Source: an uncultured Bacteroidia bacterium
Lineage (GTDB): Bacteria; Bacteroidota; Bacteroidia; Bacteroidales; Prolixibacteraceae
Direction: 5' to 3'
DNA length: 64,000 nucleotides
Assembly: GCA_903923905.1 (NCBI GenBank)
Contig: CAIXZH010000027.1
Location: 34,829 to 98,828 of the forward strand
The position numbers and the translations under genes were made by a program. This document shows positions 1 to 8,960 of the stretch, piece after piece. The notes beneath the pieces were generated by a model that was not told where the DNA came from, ran no database searches, and saw nothing but the letters and a program-made list of their open reading frames with translations. Numbering within the stretch: the stretch's first letter is position 1; each line of letters starts with the position of its first letter.

Positions 1-1124
1 ATGGTTCCCACCTCCTCATCATAAGCACTGTTAGTTATTTCACCTTCAATTACAAAAAAGTCAGCCTCCCCCGGAGTTACTTTGAAGGTATCAACAGACA
101 ACTGTTTGAGATTGTTTATTTTGTGTTCCGGGAAGGAGGTGCCGGACAGCTTTATCTTGAAAAGTCTGCGATTGATTAAGGCTCGCGAGAGATATGAAAG
201 GATTGGATCCGAATGCTCCATCCACAATTTCAGGGTACAGAGGATATCTGAATCATCCAGATAGGAAAAATGGTTAATGGCCTGTTTCCTGATTGTCAAG
301 TCCGCCGAGCGAAAATCTTCTGCCTTAATCTTCCTGTTCAGGAATAAGGCAAGATGACTCGTCGCGGGAATATCCTGACCTCCCCTGGTAAGGTCAGATG
401 CCCGTTGTAATAATTTAATCATGGTATGTTCAGCCGAAATAACTGTCTTATGGAGATATACCTGCCAATACATCAGCCGGCGGGCAATCAGAAATTTCTC
501 GACCGAATAGATCCCTTTGACCTCTACGACCAGCTGATCGTTTTTAACATTGAGCATCTTAATAATTCTTTCGGATGATACCACTCCCTCTGAGACGCCG
601 GAATAAAAACTGTCGCGCTTTAAAAAATCAAGCCGGTCCATATCCAGCTGACTGCTGACCAACTGATGAAGAAACTGTTTGGGGTACCTGTTCAGAAATA
701 TATCAATGGCAAGAGTTAGCCGCCCGTCCAATTCACGGTTCAATTCGTCCATATATATTAGGGATAACTCTTCGTGTGATACCCCCTGGACAATTGTCTG
801 CTCGAGGGCATGCGAAAATGGGCCGTGCCCTATGTCGTGTAATAAAAGGGCAGCCATCACCCCTTCTTCCTCATCCGAAGTGATTTTATTCCCTTTATTT
901 TTAAGGACATCGATTGCCGAACGGACCAGGTGCATAGACCCTATCGCATGTTCAAACCGGGTATGATTCGCTCCCGGGTATACCAGGGAAGAGAGTCCTA
1001 ATTGTTTGATGCGTCTGAGTCGCTGAAAATAAGGATGCTCAATAAGTTCAACATGAAGGTCAGAGTCTAATTCAATGAACCCCCAAACCGGATCATTGAC
1101 TATCTTGTTACTTGAGCTTTTCAA
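1..1124 (-). CDS. HD-domain phosphohydrolase (dNTPase-like), C-terminus cut by window edge
   Basis: Reading the reverse strand from 1124 to the left edge gives an uninterrupted frame of about 374 residues without a stop, so the 3' end lies outside the window. The N-terminus carries NDPVWGFI, then HPYFQRLRRIKQLG, HTRFEHAIGSMHL, LLHDIGHGPFSH and a later DMDRLDFLKRDS. This is the signature of the HD metal-dependent phosphohydrolase family related to deoxynucleoside triphosphate triphosphohydrolases (metal-binding His, His-Asp and Asp). It would be cytosolic and act on nucleotides; the exact substrate is unknown. No ATG lies between the upstream in-frame stop (about 1160) and the conserved motif, so the best start is a TTG at 1124. 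The gene is divergent from rimP. The family is clear, the start codon less so. Confidence 0.9.
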   Translation of the reverse strand, partial: MKSSSNKIVNDPVWGFIELDSDLHVELIEHPYFQRLRRIKQLGLSSLVYPGANHTRFEHAIGSMHLVRSAIDVLKNKGNKITSDEEEGVMAALLLHDIGHGPFSHALEQTIVQGVSHEELSLIYMDELNRELDGRLTLAIDIFLNRYPKQFLHQLVSSQLDMDRLDFLKRDSFYSGVSEGVVSSERIIKMLNVKNDQLVVEVKGIYSVEKFLIARRLMYWQVYLHKTVISAEHTMIKLLQRASDLTRGGQDIPATSHLALFLNRKIKAEDFRSADLTIRKQAINHFSYLDDSDILCTLKLWMEHSDPILSYLSRALINRRLFKIKLSGTSFPEHKINNLKQLSVDTFKVTPGEADFFVIEGEITNSAYDEEVGT

Positions 1125-1240
1125 CTTTAAATACGTTAAGGAATTAAATGCTCAAAGCTAAGAAATGTTCTTCTTTTTTAAGCTCTGCTTTTACAACTTG
1201 CTCATTTAAAAAATCATATTCAAATTACACGTGAAAATTA

Positions 1241-1272
1241 TTTGTTTATTTAACACAAAAGATTTACTTTTG
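1241..1272 (+). promoter_or_regulatory. Bacteroidetes-type promoter of the rimP-nusA-infB operon
   Basis: TTTG at 1241-1244 is followed after 20 bases by TACTTTTG at 1265-1272, an exact match to the TAnnTTTG -7 consensus used by the primary Bacteroidetes sigma factor, with the usual -33 spacing. Transcription would start near 1278-1282, which places the hairpin at 1296-1314 inside the leader of rimP. This also argues against translation starting upstream of the promoter at the GTG at 1231. Confidence 0.75.
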
Positions 1273-1295
1273 TACCGGAGAATAATCGAAGGATT

Positions 1296-1314
1296 AGGGG
1301 ACGAAAAGTCCCCT
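1296..1314 (+). promoter_or_regulatory. leader hairpin upstream of rimP
   Basis: AGGGGAC (1296-1302) pairs perfectly with GTCCCCT (1308-1314) around a five-base GAAAA loop; an extra T-A pair can close the base. It lies between the predicted transcription start and the rimP start at 1333. No T-tract directly follows the stem, so it is more likely a leader structure (stability or autoregulation of the operon) than a full terminator. The function is inference. Confidence 0.55.
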
Positions 1315-1332
1315 ATTTTATTGATAGTAAAA

Positions 1333-1788
1333 ATGATAACTAAGGAAAAGGTTCAGTCTCTTGTTGAAGAAGTGCTGTTGGATGATCAGTTTGTTGTCGA
1401 TATTCATGTCGGTTTAGGAAACTCAATTTTAGTTTTCGTCGATAGTGATACGGGAATAAGCGTTGGAGAATGTGTTGAAATCAGCCGGCATATTGAACAC
1501 AGCCTGGATCGGGAAACTGAGGATTTTTCGCTGGAAGTCTCCTCTCCGGGGCTATCAGGATCGTTTAAGGTTGTGCGTCAATACCTTAAGAATATTGGAC
1601 GTGAGGTGGAGGTAGTGACAATGACCGGTGAAAAACAGAAGGGGGTCTTGAAATCTGTAAAGGTAGCGGGTTTTGAGTTGGAAGCAGTGGTCAAAGAGAA
1701 AGTTGATGGGAAAAAGGTTGAAATAACCAAATCGTTAGCTTTTGATTTTGACCAAATTAAGACAGTTAAAATAGTAATTTCTTTTTAA
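1333..1788 (+). CDS. rimP: ribosome maturation factor RimP
   Basis: A protein of 151 residues, close to the usual length of RimP, which helps assemble the 30S subunit in the cytosol. The N-terminal alpha/beta domain carries VDIHVGLGNSILVFVDSD and the family hallmark LEVSSPGLSG, followed by a small SH3-like C-terminal domain (EVEVVTMTGEKQKGVLKSV). The frame stays open back to a GTG at 1231, but that start would precede the promoter and hairpin; the ATG at 1333 gives the normal N-terminus MITKEKVQSLVEE. It is first in the conserved rimP-nusA-infB order, 18 bases upstream of nusA. Confidence 0.95.
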   Translation: MITKEKVQSLVEEVLLDDQFVVDIHVGLGNSILVFVDSDTGISVGECVEISRHIEHSLDRETEDFSLEVSSPGLSGSFKVVRQYLKNIGREVEVVTMTGEKQKGVLKSVKVAGFELEAVVKEKVDGKKVEITKSLAFDFDQIKTVKIVISF

Positions 1789-1806
1789 ATAAAAAATCCT
1801 GAAGAT

Positions 1807-3045
1807 ATGGACAACCTGAACTTGATTGACACGTTTTCGGAATTTAAAGATCTGAAGAGCATCGATCGTGCTACCATGATGAGCGTTCTTGAGGATTCTT
1901 TCCGAAGTGTTCTTCAAAAACAGTTTGGTACTGATGAGAATTTCGATGTTATCATTAATCCTGATAAAGGAGACTTTGAAATCTGGCGTAACCGAACAGT
2001 CGTTGCTGACAACGAATTTACCGATCCCAACCTGCAAATCACCCTTTCACAAGCCCGAAAGATCGGTGAAGATTATGATATTGGTGAAGAGGTAACCGAT
2101 GAGGTGAAATTTTCAGACTTTGGGCGAAGGGCCATTCTCAATCTTCGACAAAACCTGGCTACGCGTATTCTGGAATTAGAAAAGGATAATGTATATACCA
2201 AATACAAAAATAAAATAGGAGAAATTGTAACCGGAGAAGTTTATCAGATCTGGAAACGGGAATTGCTTCTGCTCGACGACGAGGGAAACGAGCTGTTACT
2301 GCCAAAAGTTGAGCAAATCCCAACCGATTTTTTCCGTAAAGGGGATAGCGTACGTGCTGTAATTATCCGGGTGGAAATGAGAAATAACAGTCCATATATC
2401 ATTCTCTCAAGGACCTCTTCCATTTTCCTTGAGCGACTGTTTGAACTTGAGGTACCCGAAATTTTCGACGGCTTAATCACCATTAAAAAAATTGTCCGGA
2501 TCCCAGGTGAACGGGCAAAAGTAGCTGTAGAATCGTATGATGAAAGGGTTGATCCGGTTGGTGCCTGTGTGGGGATGAAAGGTTCGCGTATTCATGGAAT
2601 CGTTCGCGAGCTTCGGAATGAAAATATAGATATCATCAATTTTACCAATAACCTGCAGTTATACATCCAGCGGGCTTTAAATCCTGCAAAGATTTCATCC
2701 ATAAAATTATACCCCACCGAAAATCGCGCAGAAGTTTTCCTCAAACCTGAAGAGGTTTCTCTTGCTATTGGGAAGGGTGGTTTGAATATAAAACTGGCAA
2801 GCCAGCTTACCGGTTACGATATTGATGTTTACCGGGATCGTGAGGCTGTGGATGAAGAAGATGTCAACCTGGATGAATTTTCGGATGAAATCGATGGTTG
2901 GATCATCGATGAGCTAAAAGCAATTGGTTGCGATACGGCTAAAAACGTATTGAGCCTGACGCGTGAAGACCTTATCAAACGCACTGATCTCGAAGAAGAA
3001 ACAATCGACGAAGTACTGCGAATATTTAAAGCTGAGTTTGAATAA
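1807..3045 (+). CDS. nusA: transcription termination/antitermination factor NusA
   Basis: A protein of 412 residues, the usual size for Bacteroidetes NusA. The order is an N-terminal RNA-polymerase-binding domain (about 1-125, with FDVIINPDKGDFEIWRN), an S1 domain (about 130-200, GEIVTGEVYQIWKRE), two KH domains (GACVGMKGSRIHGIVRELR and LAIGKGGLNIKLASQLTGYDI) and a short acidic tail with a helix-hairpin-helix-like segment (LKAIGCDTAKNVLSLTREDL). NusA binds the elongating polymerase and nascent RNA and modulates pausing, termination and antitermination. It sits between rimP and infB in the standard operon. No anomalies were seen. Confidence 0.97.
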   Translation: MDNLNLIDTFSEFKDLKSIDRATMMSVLEDSFRSVLQKQFGTDENFDVIINPDKGDFEIWRNRTVVADNEFTDPNLQITLSQARKIGEDYDIGEEVTDEVKFSDFGRRAILNLRQNLATRILELEKDNVYTKYKNKIGEIVTGEVYQIWKRELLLLDDEGNELLLPKVEQIPTDFFRKGDSVRAVIIRVEMRNNSPYIILSRTSSIFLERLFELEVPEIFDGLITIKKIVRIPGERAKVAVESYDERVDPVGACVGMKGSRIHGIVRELRNENIDIINFTNNLQLYIQRALNPAKISSIKLYPTENRAEVFLKPEEVSLAIGKGGLNIKLASQLTGYDIDVYRDREAVDEEDVNLDEFSDEIDGWIIDELKAIGCDTAKNVLSLTREDLIKRTDLEEETIDEVLRIFKAEFE

Positions 3046-3110
3046 TTATTTTTGTGAAAAAATGAGTTAACTCGGTTGGAACGATTGCATAATTAACTGT
3101 TTGGGAAGAT

Positions 3111-6100
3111 ATGATTACAGGGGAAAAAGGATCAAGATTAAGTAAGATAGCTCGGGAGCTTAACGTGGGAATCACTACATTGGTAGATTTCCTCAATAAG
3201 CAGGGGTTTAAAATCACTACTGATCCAAACACGAAAATAGAAGCTGACATGCACGAGCTTCTGGAAAAGCAATTCCGGAAAGATCATGAAGCCAAAGTTG
3301 AAGCGGATAAGCTCAATCTTCGCCATCACCATGCCAAAAATGAAGCGATATCCATATCGGATGTTCAGGCAGTTAAAAAAGAGGTTGATGAATCAGAGTC
3401 GGATGATGATTCAATTATGATTAAAGATCACAGCCTTCATCATTACAAAGAAGAAAAACGACCGGAACCAACTTTTTCACCACGAAGCATTGAGCCAGCT
3501 ACAGGCCATGTAGTTCCTCCGCCAGTAGCCGAAATCCCAAAACCTGCCCATATCGATACCCCGGTAACCGATTTAGAGGAGAGACCTCAGATCACCATTG
3601 TTGGGAAAGTCGATCTGGAAAGCCTCCAGCGCAAACCAAAGGCTAAAGAAGAAAAGCCTGTTGTCACTGTCAAAAAGGAAATTCCTATTGCAGAAATTCC
3701 TACCGTTGCAATACCAACAGAAATTAGTACTGAGAAATCTACAGAAATACCACCGGTGACTGAGCAGATTCCTGTTCCAACCCAAATCAAATCTGTTGAA
3801 CAACCTGCAGAACCTGAGAAGGAAGAATTTAAGCCGGAAATGGTTTCAAACCGCTCTCAGATTGAAAATAATATTAAGGTCATCGGGAAAATAGATCTGA
3901 ATCCGGCGAGAACTTCTGAAAGGCCTGCAAAGGAGATTATTAAAAAGAAATTAACAACCCGCAGGGCCTCAGAAGAAATAAACAGACCTCAACCCGAAAG
4001 AGAAAGACCGGCAAAGATAGAAATTGTAAGAGCTAAGGATATTATTGTCAATGATATTGAAGGTCCGGAGGAGATTTTTAAACTTGACCGGAAAAAATTG
4101 ACAGGCCCAACAGTTATCGGAAGAATCGATCTTCCTGTTGAAGAGAAAAAGAAACCTGCCCGCCTTGATGAAGCTTCATTAAGAAATAAAAAGAAGCGGA
4201 AACGGGTTCCCAAAGATAGTAAAGAACGAATTGAATTACCGGAGAAGAAATTTGAAGGGGCCAAAGAGCCGAAACTGGAGAAATCTGATAAGCTTAAGAA
4301 AAAGATATCCTTAGTCGTAAAGAAGAAAACTCCGGCTAAGCAAGAGGTTAAAGAGGAAGATGTTCAGAAACAAATTAAAGAGACTCTGGCCCGCCTGACT
4401 ACCAAGGGTCAGAAGACCAAAGGTTCAAAGTATCGCCGGGATAAGCGGCTTGCCTTCAGTGAAAAATTGGCAGAACAGAGTGCCCGCGATGAGATGGACA
4501 AAAGCATTATTAAGGTGACAGAATTTGTCTCGGTCAACGAACTGGCATCAATGATGGATGTTCCACCAACCAAAATTATTGCAACCTGTATGTCACTTGG
4601 CCTTTTTGTCTCGATCAATCAACGGCTTGATGCCGAAACCATGGCGGTGGTTGCCGATGAATTTGGTTTTAAGGTTGAGTTCATTTCAGTCGAAGTACAG
4701 GAGGCAATTATCGAAGAGCAGGATCACGAATCCGATCTTTTATCACGACCTCCGATTGTGACTGTAATGGGACATGTCGACCATGGTAAGACCTCACTGC
4801 TTGACTATATCCGTAAAGCCAACGTTATTGCTGGTGAAGCCGGAGGAATCACCCAGCATATCGGAGCATATAATGTAACCCTTGAAGGCGGCAGAAAGAT
4901 TACCTTCCTGGATACCCCTGGTCACGAAGCGTTTACAGCCATGCGTGCCCGCGGTGCCCAGGTTACCGATATTGTCATTATTATTGTTGCAGCTGATGAC
5001 GATGTGATGCCCCAGACTATTGAGGCGATCAACCACGCTACAGCAGCCGGGGTTCCGATCATTTTCGCCATTAATAAAGTGGATAAACATGCTGCTGATC
5101 CTGAAAAAATCAAACAGCAACTGGCCAATATGAACTTCCTGGTCGAAGACTGGGGTGGCAAATACCAGTCGCAGGATATATCCGCAAAAGGCGGACAAGG
5201 TGTTATGGAGCTACTTGAAAAAGTACTGCTCGAAGCGGATATGCTCGAACTTAAGGCAAATCCAAATAAACGGGCAGTGGGTTCCGTAATTGAGTCCTCA
5301 TTGGACAAAGGACGTGGTTATGTTGCTACAATCCTGGTTCAGAGCGGAACCTTGCGTGTTGGCGATGTTATTCTTGCAGGACCTCATTTTGGCCACATTA
5401 AAGCCATGTTCAATGAACGTAATCAACGCGTCGAGGAAGTTGGTCCTGCTGAACCGGTGCTTATCCTGGGTTTAAACGGTGCACCTCAGGCAGGTGATAA
5501 GTTTAATGTGATGGAGAGTGAGCGTGAAGCAAGGATGATAGCCAATAAAAGGGAACAATTGCAGCGCGAACAGGGTCTGCGGACTCAAAAACATATTACT
5601 CTGGATGAAATCGGACGCCGTATTGCAATCGGAAACTTCCAGGAACTGAATATTATTGTGAAGGGTGATGTTGACGGGTCTATCGAAGCTTTGGCGGATG
5701 CACTGATTAAACTCTCAGTCGGGGAAATACAGGTTAATGTAATTCATAAAGCAGTCGGACAGATAACTGAATCGGATGTCATGCTGGCTTCCGCCTCCAA
5801 TGCCATTATTGTTGGCTTCCAGGTCCGTCCTTCACTGAGTGCCAGAAAGCTGGCTGAAAAAGAGGAGATTGACATTAGGCTTTACTCCATTATTTACGAT
5901 GCAATCAACGAGGTTAAATCGGCGATGGAAGGGATGCTTGCTCCTGAAATCAAAGAGGAGATCAAAGGAACAGCCGAAATCCTTAATGTCTTTAACATTA
6001 CCAAGGTCGGAACAATTGCCGGTTGTATTGTCCGGGATGGTAAGATTACCCGTAATTCGAAAGTACGGCTTATCCGCGACGGTATCGTCGTATTCACCGG

Positions 6101-6254
6101 CGATCTCGAGTCTTTAAAACGATTTAAGGACGACGTGAAAGATGTGGCCAAGGGTTATGAATGTGGTTTGAATATCCGTGGTTACAACGATCTGAAGGAG
6201 GGCGATTTTATTGAAGCTTTCGAACAGGTATCGGTTGCCAAGACATTGGATTAA
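3111..6254 (+). CDS. infB: translation initiation factor IF-2
   Basis: A protein of 1047 residues. The N-terminal IF2_N helix-turn-helix (about 8-55, [12 protein letters not shown]) is followed by a long charged, Pro/Glu/Lys-rich linker (about 60-470), a second IF2_N-like domain (about 480-530), the GTPase domain and the beta-barrel and C-terminal fMet-tRNA-binding domains. GTPase motifs are visible: GHVDHGKT (554-561), DTPGHE (about 601-606) and NKVDK (655-659). IF-2 delivers initiator tRNA to the 30S subunit and promotes subunit joining. The long low-complexity linker is typical of the phylum. It is the last gene of the rimP-nusA-infB operon and is followed by a strong terminator. Confidence 0.98.
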   Translation: MITGEKGSRLSKIARELNVGITTLVDFLNKQGFKITTDPNTKIEADMHELLEKQFRKDHEAKVEADKLNLRHHHAKNEAISISDVQAVKKEVDESESDDDSIMIKDHSLHHYKEEKRPEPTFSPRSIEPATGHVVPPPVAEIPKPAHIDTPVTDLEERPQITIVGKVDLESLQRKPKAKEEKPVVTVKKEIPIAEIPTVAIPTEISTEKSTEIPPVTEQIPVPTQIKSVEQPAEPEKEEFKPEMVSNRSQIENNIKVIGKIDLNPARTSERPAKEIIKKKLTTRRASEEINRPQPERERPAKIEIVRAKDIIVNDIEGPEEIFKLDRKKLTGPTVIGRIDLPVEEKKKPARLDEASLRNKKKRKRVPKDSKERIELPEKKFEGAKEPKLEKSDKLKKKISLVVKKKTPAKQEVKEEDVQKQIKETLARLTTKGQKTKGSKYRRDKRLAFSEKLAEQSARDEMDKSIIKVTEFVSVNELASMMDVPPTKIIATCMSLGLFVSINQRLDAETMAVVADEFGFKVEFISVEVQEAIIEEQDHESDLLSRPPIVTVMGHVDHGKTSLLDYIRKANVIAGEAGGITQHIGAYNVTLEGGRKITFLDTPGHEAFTAMRARGAQVTDIVIIIVAADDDVMPQTIEAINHATAAGVPIIFAINKVDKHAADPEKIKQQLANMNFLVEDWGGKYQSQDISAKGGQGVMELLEKVLLEADMLELKANPNKRAVGSVIESSLDKGRGYVATILVQSGTLRVGDVILAGPHFGHIKAMFNERNQRVEEVGPAEPVLILGLNGAPQAGDKFNVMESEREARMIANKREQLQREQGLRTQKHITLDEIGRRIAIGNFQELNIIVKGDVDGSIEALADALIKLSVGEIQVNVIHKAVGQITESDVMLASASNAIIVGFQVRPSLSARKLAEKEEIDIRLYSIIYDAINEVKSAMEGMLAPEIKEEIKGTAEILNVFNITKVGTIAGCIVRDGKITRNSKVRLIRDGIVVFTGDLESLKRFKDDVKDVAKGYECGLNIRGYNDLKEGDFIEAFEQVSVAKTLD

Positions 6255-6313
6255 TATAAGAATCTGTATTTTATTTATAGGCCATACTTTTTTGAATAGG
6301 CTGCAAATTCAGA

Positions 6314-6364
6314 GACTGAACAGCAGAATGGTTCTAGCGAACCTTTTGCTGTTCAGTCTTTTTT
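6314..6364 (+). terminator. rho-independent terminator of the rimP-nusA-infB operon
   Basis: GACTGAACAGCA (6314-6325) pairs perfectly with TGCTGTTCAGTC (6347-6358), with a smaller internal hairpin (GGTT/AACC around 6330-6343), and is followed immediately by six T residues (6359-6364). It lies 60 bases after the infB stop and separates the core operon from the accessory genes. Confidence 0.93.
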
Positions 6365-6395
6365 AATTCGGTCGAAAGAATAAAGATTAAACAGG

Positions 6396-6593
6396 ATGGA
6401 ATTAACATTTCAAACTAATTGTACCGGAATTGACTGGCAACAATTCCCCGCGATATTGAAAGCGGTGGGTCTATCTTATCATGATGCAGAAATTCACCTT
6501 AAAACATATTCAATCAGTGCTTCTATAGTATTTGTTTTCGATGTGGATCAACTGATCGATTTACAAAATGATGTAATTAAAGAGACAGAATAA
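6396..6593 (+). pseudogene. truncated GNAT acetyltransferase N-terminus (65 aa)
   Basis: The translation resembles the first quarter of a GNAT N-acetyltransferase: CTGIDWQQFPAILKAVGL, then an Ala/Ser-rich strand and VFVFDVDQLI, the position where full-length relatives continue with a glycine-rich strand and the acetyl-CoA site. Here the reading frame leaves the family after QLI and ends 14 residues later, so the acetyl-CoA-binding half is missing. The stop overlaps the next start as TAATG, so the fragment could still be translated and couple to the LytTR gene. It is probably a gene remnant retained as a leader; a genuine small protein cannot be excluded. Confidence 0.6.
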
Positions 6594-7477
6594 TGGTATC
6601 TTTTTTAAAACAGCCTTATCCTTTTTATTACTATCCAGACAGACTGTTAAAGAATTCTTTGACTATTGTTTGCTTTATTACCATTTTTCTCCTGATATTC
6701 AGACCATTTGATGCAAATATCAATGAACTCAGATATAACTATTATGTAACGTGTGTTATTTATGGTTTAGTGGCTAGTGTGGCTTTTATGTCCACTTTCT
6801 CCTTAATAATTCTTTGTTTTCCTGAATATTGCAAAGAAGAAAAATGGACTGTAGCGAAGGAAATAATAGGGATGGTGATATTACTCTTTATCATTGGCAA
6901 CTCGAATTTTTTTATCAGAAACCTTATAAACACAAATCCTGATAATTTTAAGCTGTCCTATTATTTTGAAGAGCTTGTCCATACATGTTTTGTCGGAATA
7001 ATTCCTATTGGTTTTTTTATTGCGCTTAATTTTTCATATTTATACAAAGCGAATACGGATACAGCAAATATTTCAGATTCATTCATCGGTAAAAAGGATG
7101 GAATTGCCGTTTTTCTCTCACCCACTATTGTTACGATACTATCGCAAAGTATTTACGAAACTGTTTCGATTGATATTCATGAAATTTGTTTTATTAAGTC
7201 CGACGGTAATTATATAGAAATTTACCGGTGCGAGAATGATACTGCACAAAAACGAATAATCAGGAATACATTAAAGGAAATAGAAAAACAACTTTCCGGT
7301 TATACGTGTATCATTAAAACACACCGGTCACACCTTGTCAATATCAATCAAATTCGATCAGTTAAAGGGAATGCCCAGGGTTACACAATCTATTTTAAAA
7401 ATTGTAGCAATACCATCCCTGTTTCAAGAAACCATATAAATCGTTTCGATGAGGCAATTAAAGAATTGTCTTTGTGA
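6593..7477 (+). CDS. membrane-anchored LytTR-family transcriptional regulator
   Basis: A protein of 294 residues with four hydrophobic segments (about 20-38, 48-70, 87-108 and 126-147) followed by a C-terminal LytTR DNA-binding domain (about 190-290). LytTR hallmarks are EICFIKSDGNYIEIY, the IIKTHRSHLVNINQI stretch and the terminal VSRNHINRFDEAI. There is no receiver domain and no kinase domain, so this is a one-component membrane regulator, a common architecture in Bacteroidetes. Its start overlaps the stop of the GNAT fragment (TAATG). Targets are unknown; the adjacent acyltransferase gene is the nearest candidate. The gene is visibly more AT-rich than the infB operon. Confidence 0.85.
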   Translation: MVSFLKQPYPFYYYPDRLLKNSLTIVCFITIFLLIFRPFDANINELRYNYYVTCVIYGLVASVAFMSTFSLIILCFPEYCKEEKWTVAKEIIGMVILLFIIGNSNFFIRNLINTNPDNFKLSYYFEELVHTCFVGIIPIGFFIALNFSYLYKANTDTANISDSFIGKKDGIAVFLSPTIVTILSQSIYETVSIDIHEICFIKSDGNYIEIYRCENDTAQKRIIRNTLKEIEKQLSGYTCIIKTHRSHLVNINQIRSVKGNAQGYTIYFKNCSNTIPVSRNHINRFDEAIKELSL

Positions 7478-7585
7478 TTTTTCCTGTTTATTTGTCATAC
7501 TTCACATATCCAGTCCATTCATCACATAATTTTTTTTTCGTAATTTCCATTTACTTCTTTTGCAGCGTAATTTGAAATAAAAAAT

Positions 7586-8707
7586 ATGGAAACTAAAAGA
7601 AGAAACGACTTGGATTGGATTAGAATTTTGGTATTTGGTTTATTGATATTCTATCATATTGGTATGTTTTTCGTATCCTGGGGGTGGCACATAAAAAACA
7701 ATCAAACCTTTAATTCATTTGAAATACCAATGATGTTTGTAAATCAATGGCGCTTGCCCTTATTGTTTGTTATATCGGGTATGGGAACATATTTTGCGTT
7801 ATCGAACAAAACATTTTTATCATTTTTCATTGAGCGGCATAATAGGTTACTCATTCCTCTTATTTTTGGGATGATCTGTATTGTTGCTCCTCAGGTTTAT
7901 GTAGAACGGTTGGTTTCAGGCGCAACACACGATTCTTTCCTGGGGTTTTACCCCCACTATTTTGAAGGGGCTTATCCCAATGGGAATTTTAGTTGGCACC
8001 ATTTGTGGTTCTTACCCTATCTGTTTGTTTATTCTCTTATTTTATCGCCTGTATTTATTTATATCAGAAATAATCCTGAGTGTTTATTCATGCGGTTGAC
8101 CAAAAGCTTATTTAAAAAACCTTTAAGGTTATTTTTCTTGTTGATTCCTTTGCTGATTCCCGAATTAATACTGAAACCATATTTCCCGGTAACCCATAGT
8201 TTGGTGAAAGATTGGTATACATTTACTCTATATTTTATTTTGTTTTTCTATGGGTTTATATTCATTTCAATTGGAGATTTATTCGGGCAAGCCATTCAGA
8301 AACTTAGGAAGAAGTCAATTTTAATTGGATTGATTACCTTTTCTGCTTTTATCATTTTAATCTATTATGGAAACAATACCCTGTTTGTAAAAACATTATA
8401 TCCCTTTATTATTGTTTTAAATATGGGTGTTTGGATCATTACAGTTTTAGGTTTTGGATCAAAGTATTTGAATACAAGAAGAAATGGTGCGTTGAAATAT
8501 TTGAATCAGGCTGTTTATCCGCTTTATATACTTCATCAAACCATTATAGTAATAGTAGCATATTTCATTTACAACAAAGATTTAAATGTCGGAATTAAGT
8601 TTGCAATTCTTGTAATCGCTACCCTAGGAATTTCATTTCTCATTTTTGAAATTGTTAAAAGGTTTTGGTTGACACGGATACTGTTTGGAATAAAAAAGAT
8701 TAAATAA
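7586..8707 (+). CDS. acyltransferase-3 family integral membrane protein
   Basis: A protein of 373 residues with about ten hydrophobic helices. The N-terminus RRNDLDWIRILVFGLLIFYH is the characteristic first helix of acyltransferase-3 proteins (OafA/OpgC-like), with the catalytic-type His at the end of helix 1, and WRLPLLFVISGMGTYF and ERHNRLLIPLIFG are further family motifs. Such proteins transfer acyl groups, usually acetyl or succinyl, onto sugars or membrane-derived glucans. A Trp/His-rich loop (FSWHHLWFLPYL) lies mid-protein, as in the OpgC-like branch. It follows the LytTR gene by about 110 bases on the same strand. Substrate unknown. Confidence 0.85.
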   Translation: METKRRNDLDWIRILVFGLLIFYHIGMFFVSWGWHIKNNQTFNSFEIPMMFVNQWRLPLLFVISGMGTYFALSNKTFLSFFIERHNRLLIPLIFGMICIVAPQVYVERLVSGATHDSFLGFYPHYFEGAYPNGNFSWHHLWFLPYLFVYSLILSPVFIYIRNNPECLFMRLTKSLFKKPLRLFFLLIPLLIPELILKPYFPVTHSLVKDWYTFTLYFILFFYGFIFISIGDLFGQAIQKLRKKSILIGLITFSAFIILIYYGNNTLFVKTLYPFIIVLNMGVWIITVLGFGSKYLNTRRNGALKYLNQAVYPLYILHQTIIVIVAYFIYNKDLNVGIKFAILVIATLGISFLIFEIVKRFWLTRILFGIKKIK

Positions 8708-8716
8708 TTGTAACTT

Positions 8717-8960
8717 ATGAACAACATGAGAAAGCTAATTTTTTGCACATTCTTACTTGGACTTGTAATTTTAAACTTAAAAGCACAAGAGATTAAAATT
8801 AATGCCATTCCTTAGCTGATGAATTTTCAAAATTCATTTATTGACTTTAAGATTACAGGAGACAATTCATTGAAAATTACAGCACCGGATCATACGGATT
8901 TATTTATTTCACCAGATGGCAGATATGAGATAAATAAGTCTCCCAGATTATCAATTGTTT
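8717..8960 (+). pseudogene. decayed secreted DUF1349-type (concanavalin-fold) gene
   Basis: An ATG at 8717 opens a 32-residue frame with a clear signal peptide (MRKLIFCTFLLGLVILNLKA then QE) that ends at a TAG at 8813-8815. The same frame continues directly as LMNFQNSFIDFKITGDNSLKI and later DLFISPDGRYEINKSPRL, which looks like the start of a DUF1349/LamG-like sugar-binding domain. Similarity stops near 8950, where the oppositely oriented GH92 ends (stop at 8959-8961). So there is one in-frame nonsense codon (CAG to TAG would explain it) plus loss of the 3' part. An intact DUF1349-like protein is encoded at 38244-38843. Confidence 0.65.

Noticed and set aside
1231..1332. N-terminal extension of RimP from a GTG at 1231
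   Set aside because: It would begin upstream of the promoter and span the leader hairpin, and it adds residues unlike RimP. The ATG at 1333 gives the normal family N-terminus.
4794..5308. Minus-strand reading frames inside infB
   Set aside because: They lie opposite the strongly conserved GTPase domain and have no recognisable motifs, so they are antisense shadows.
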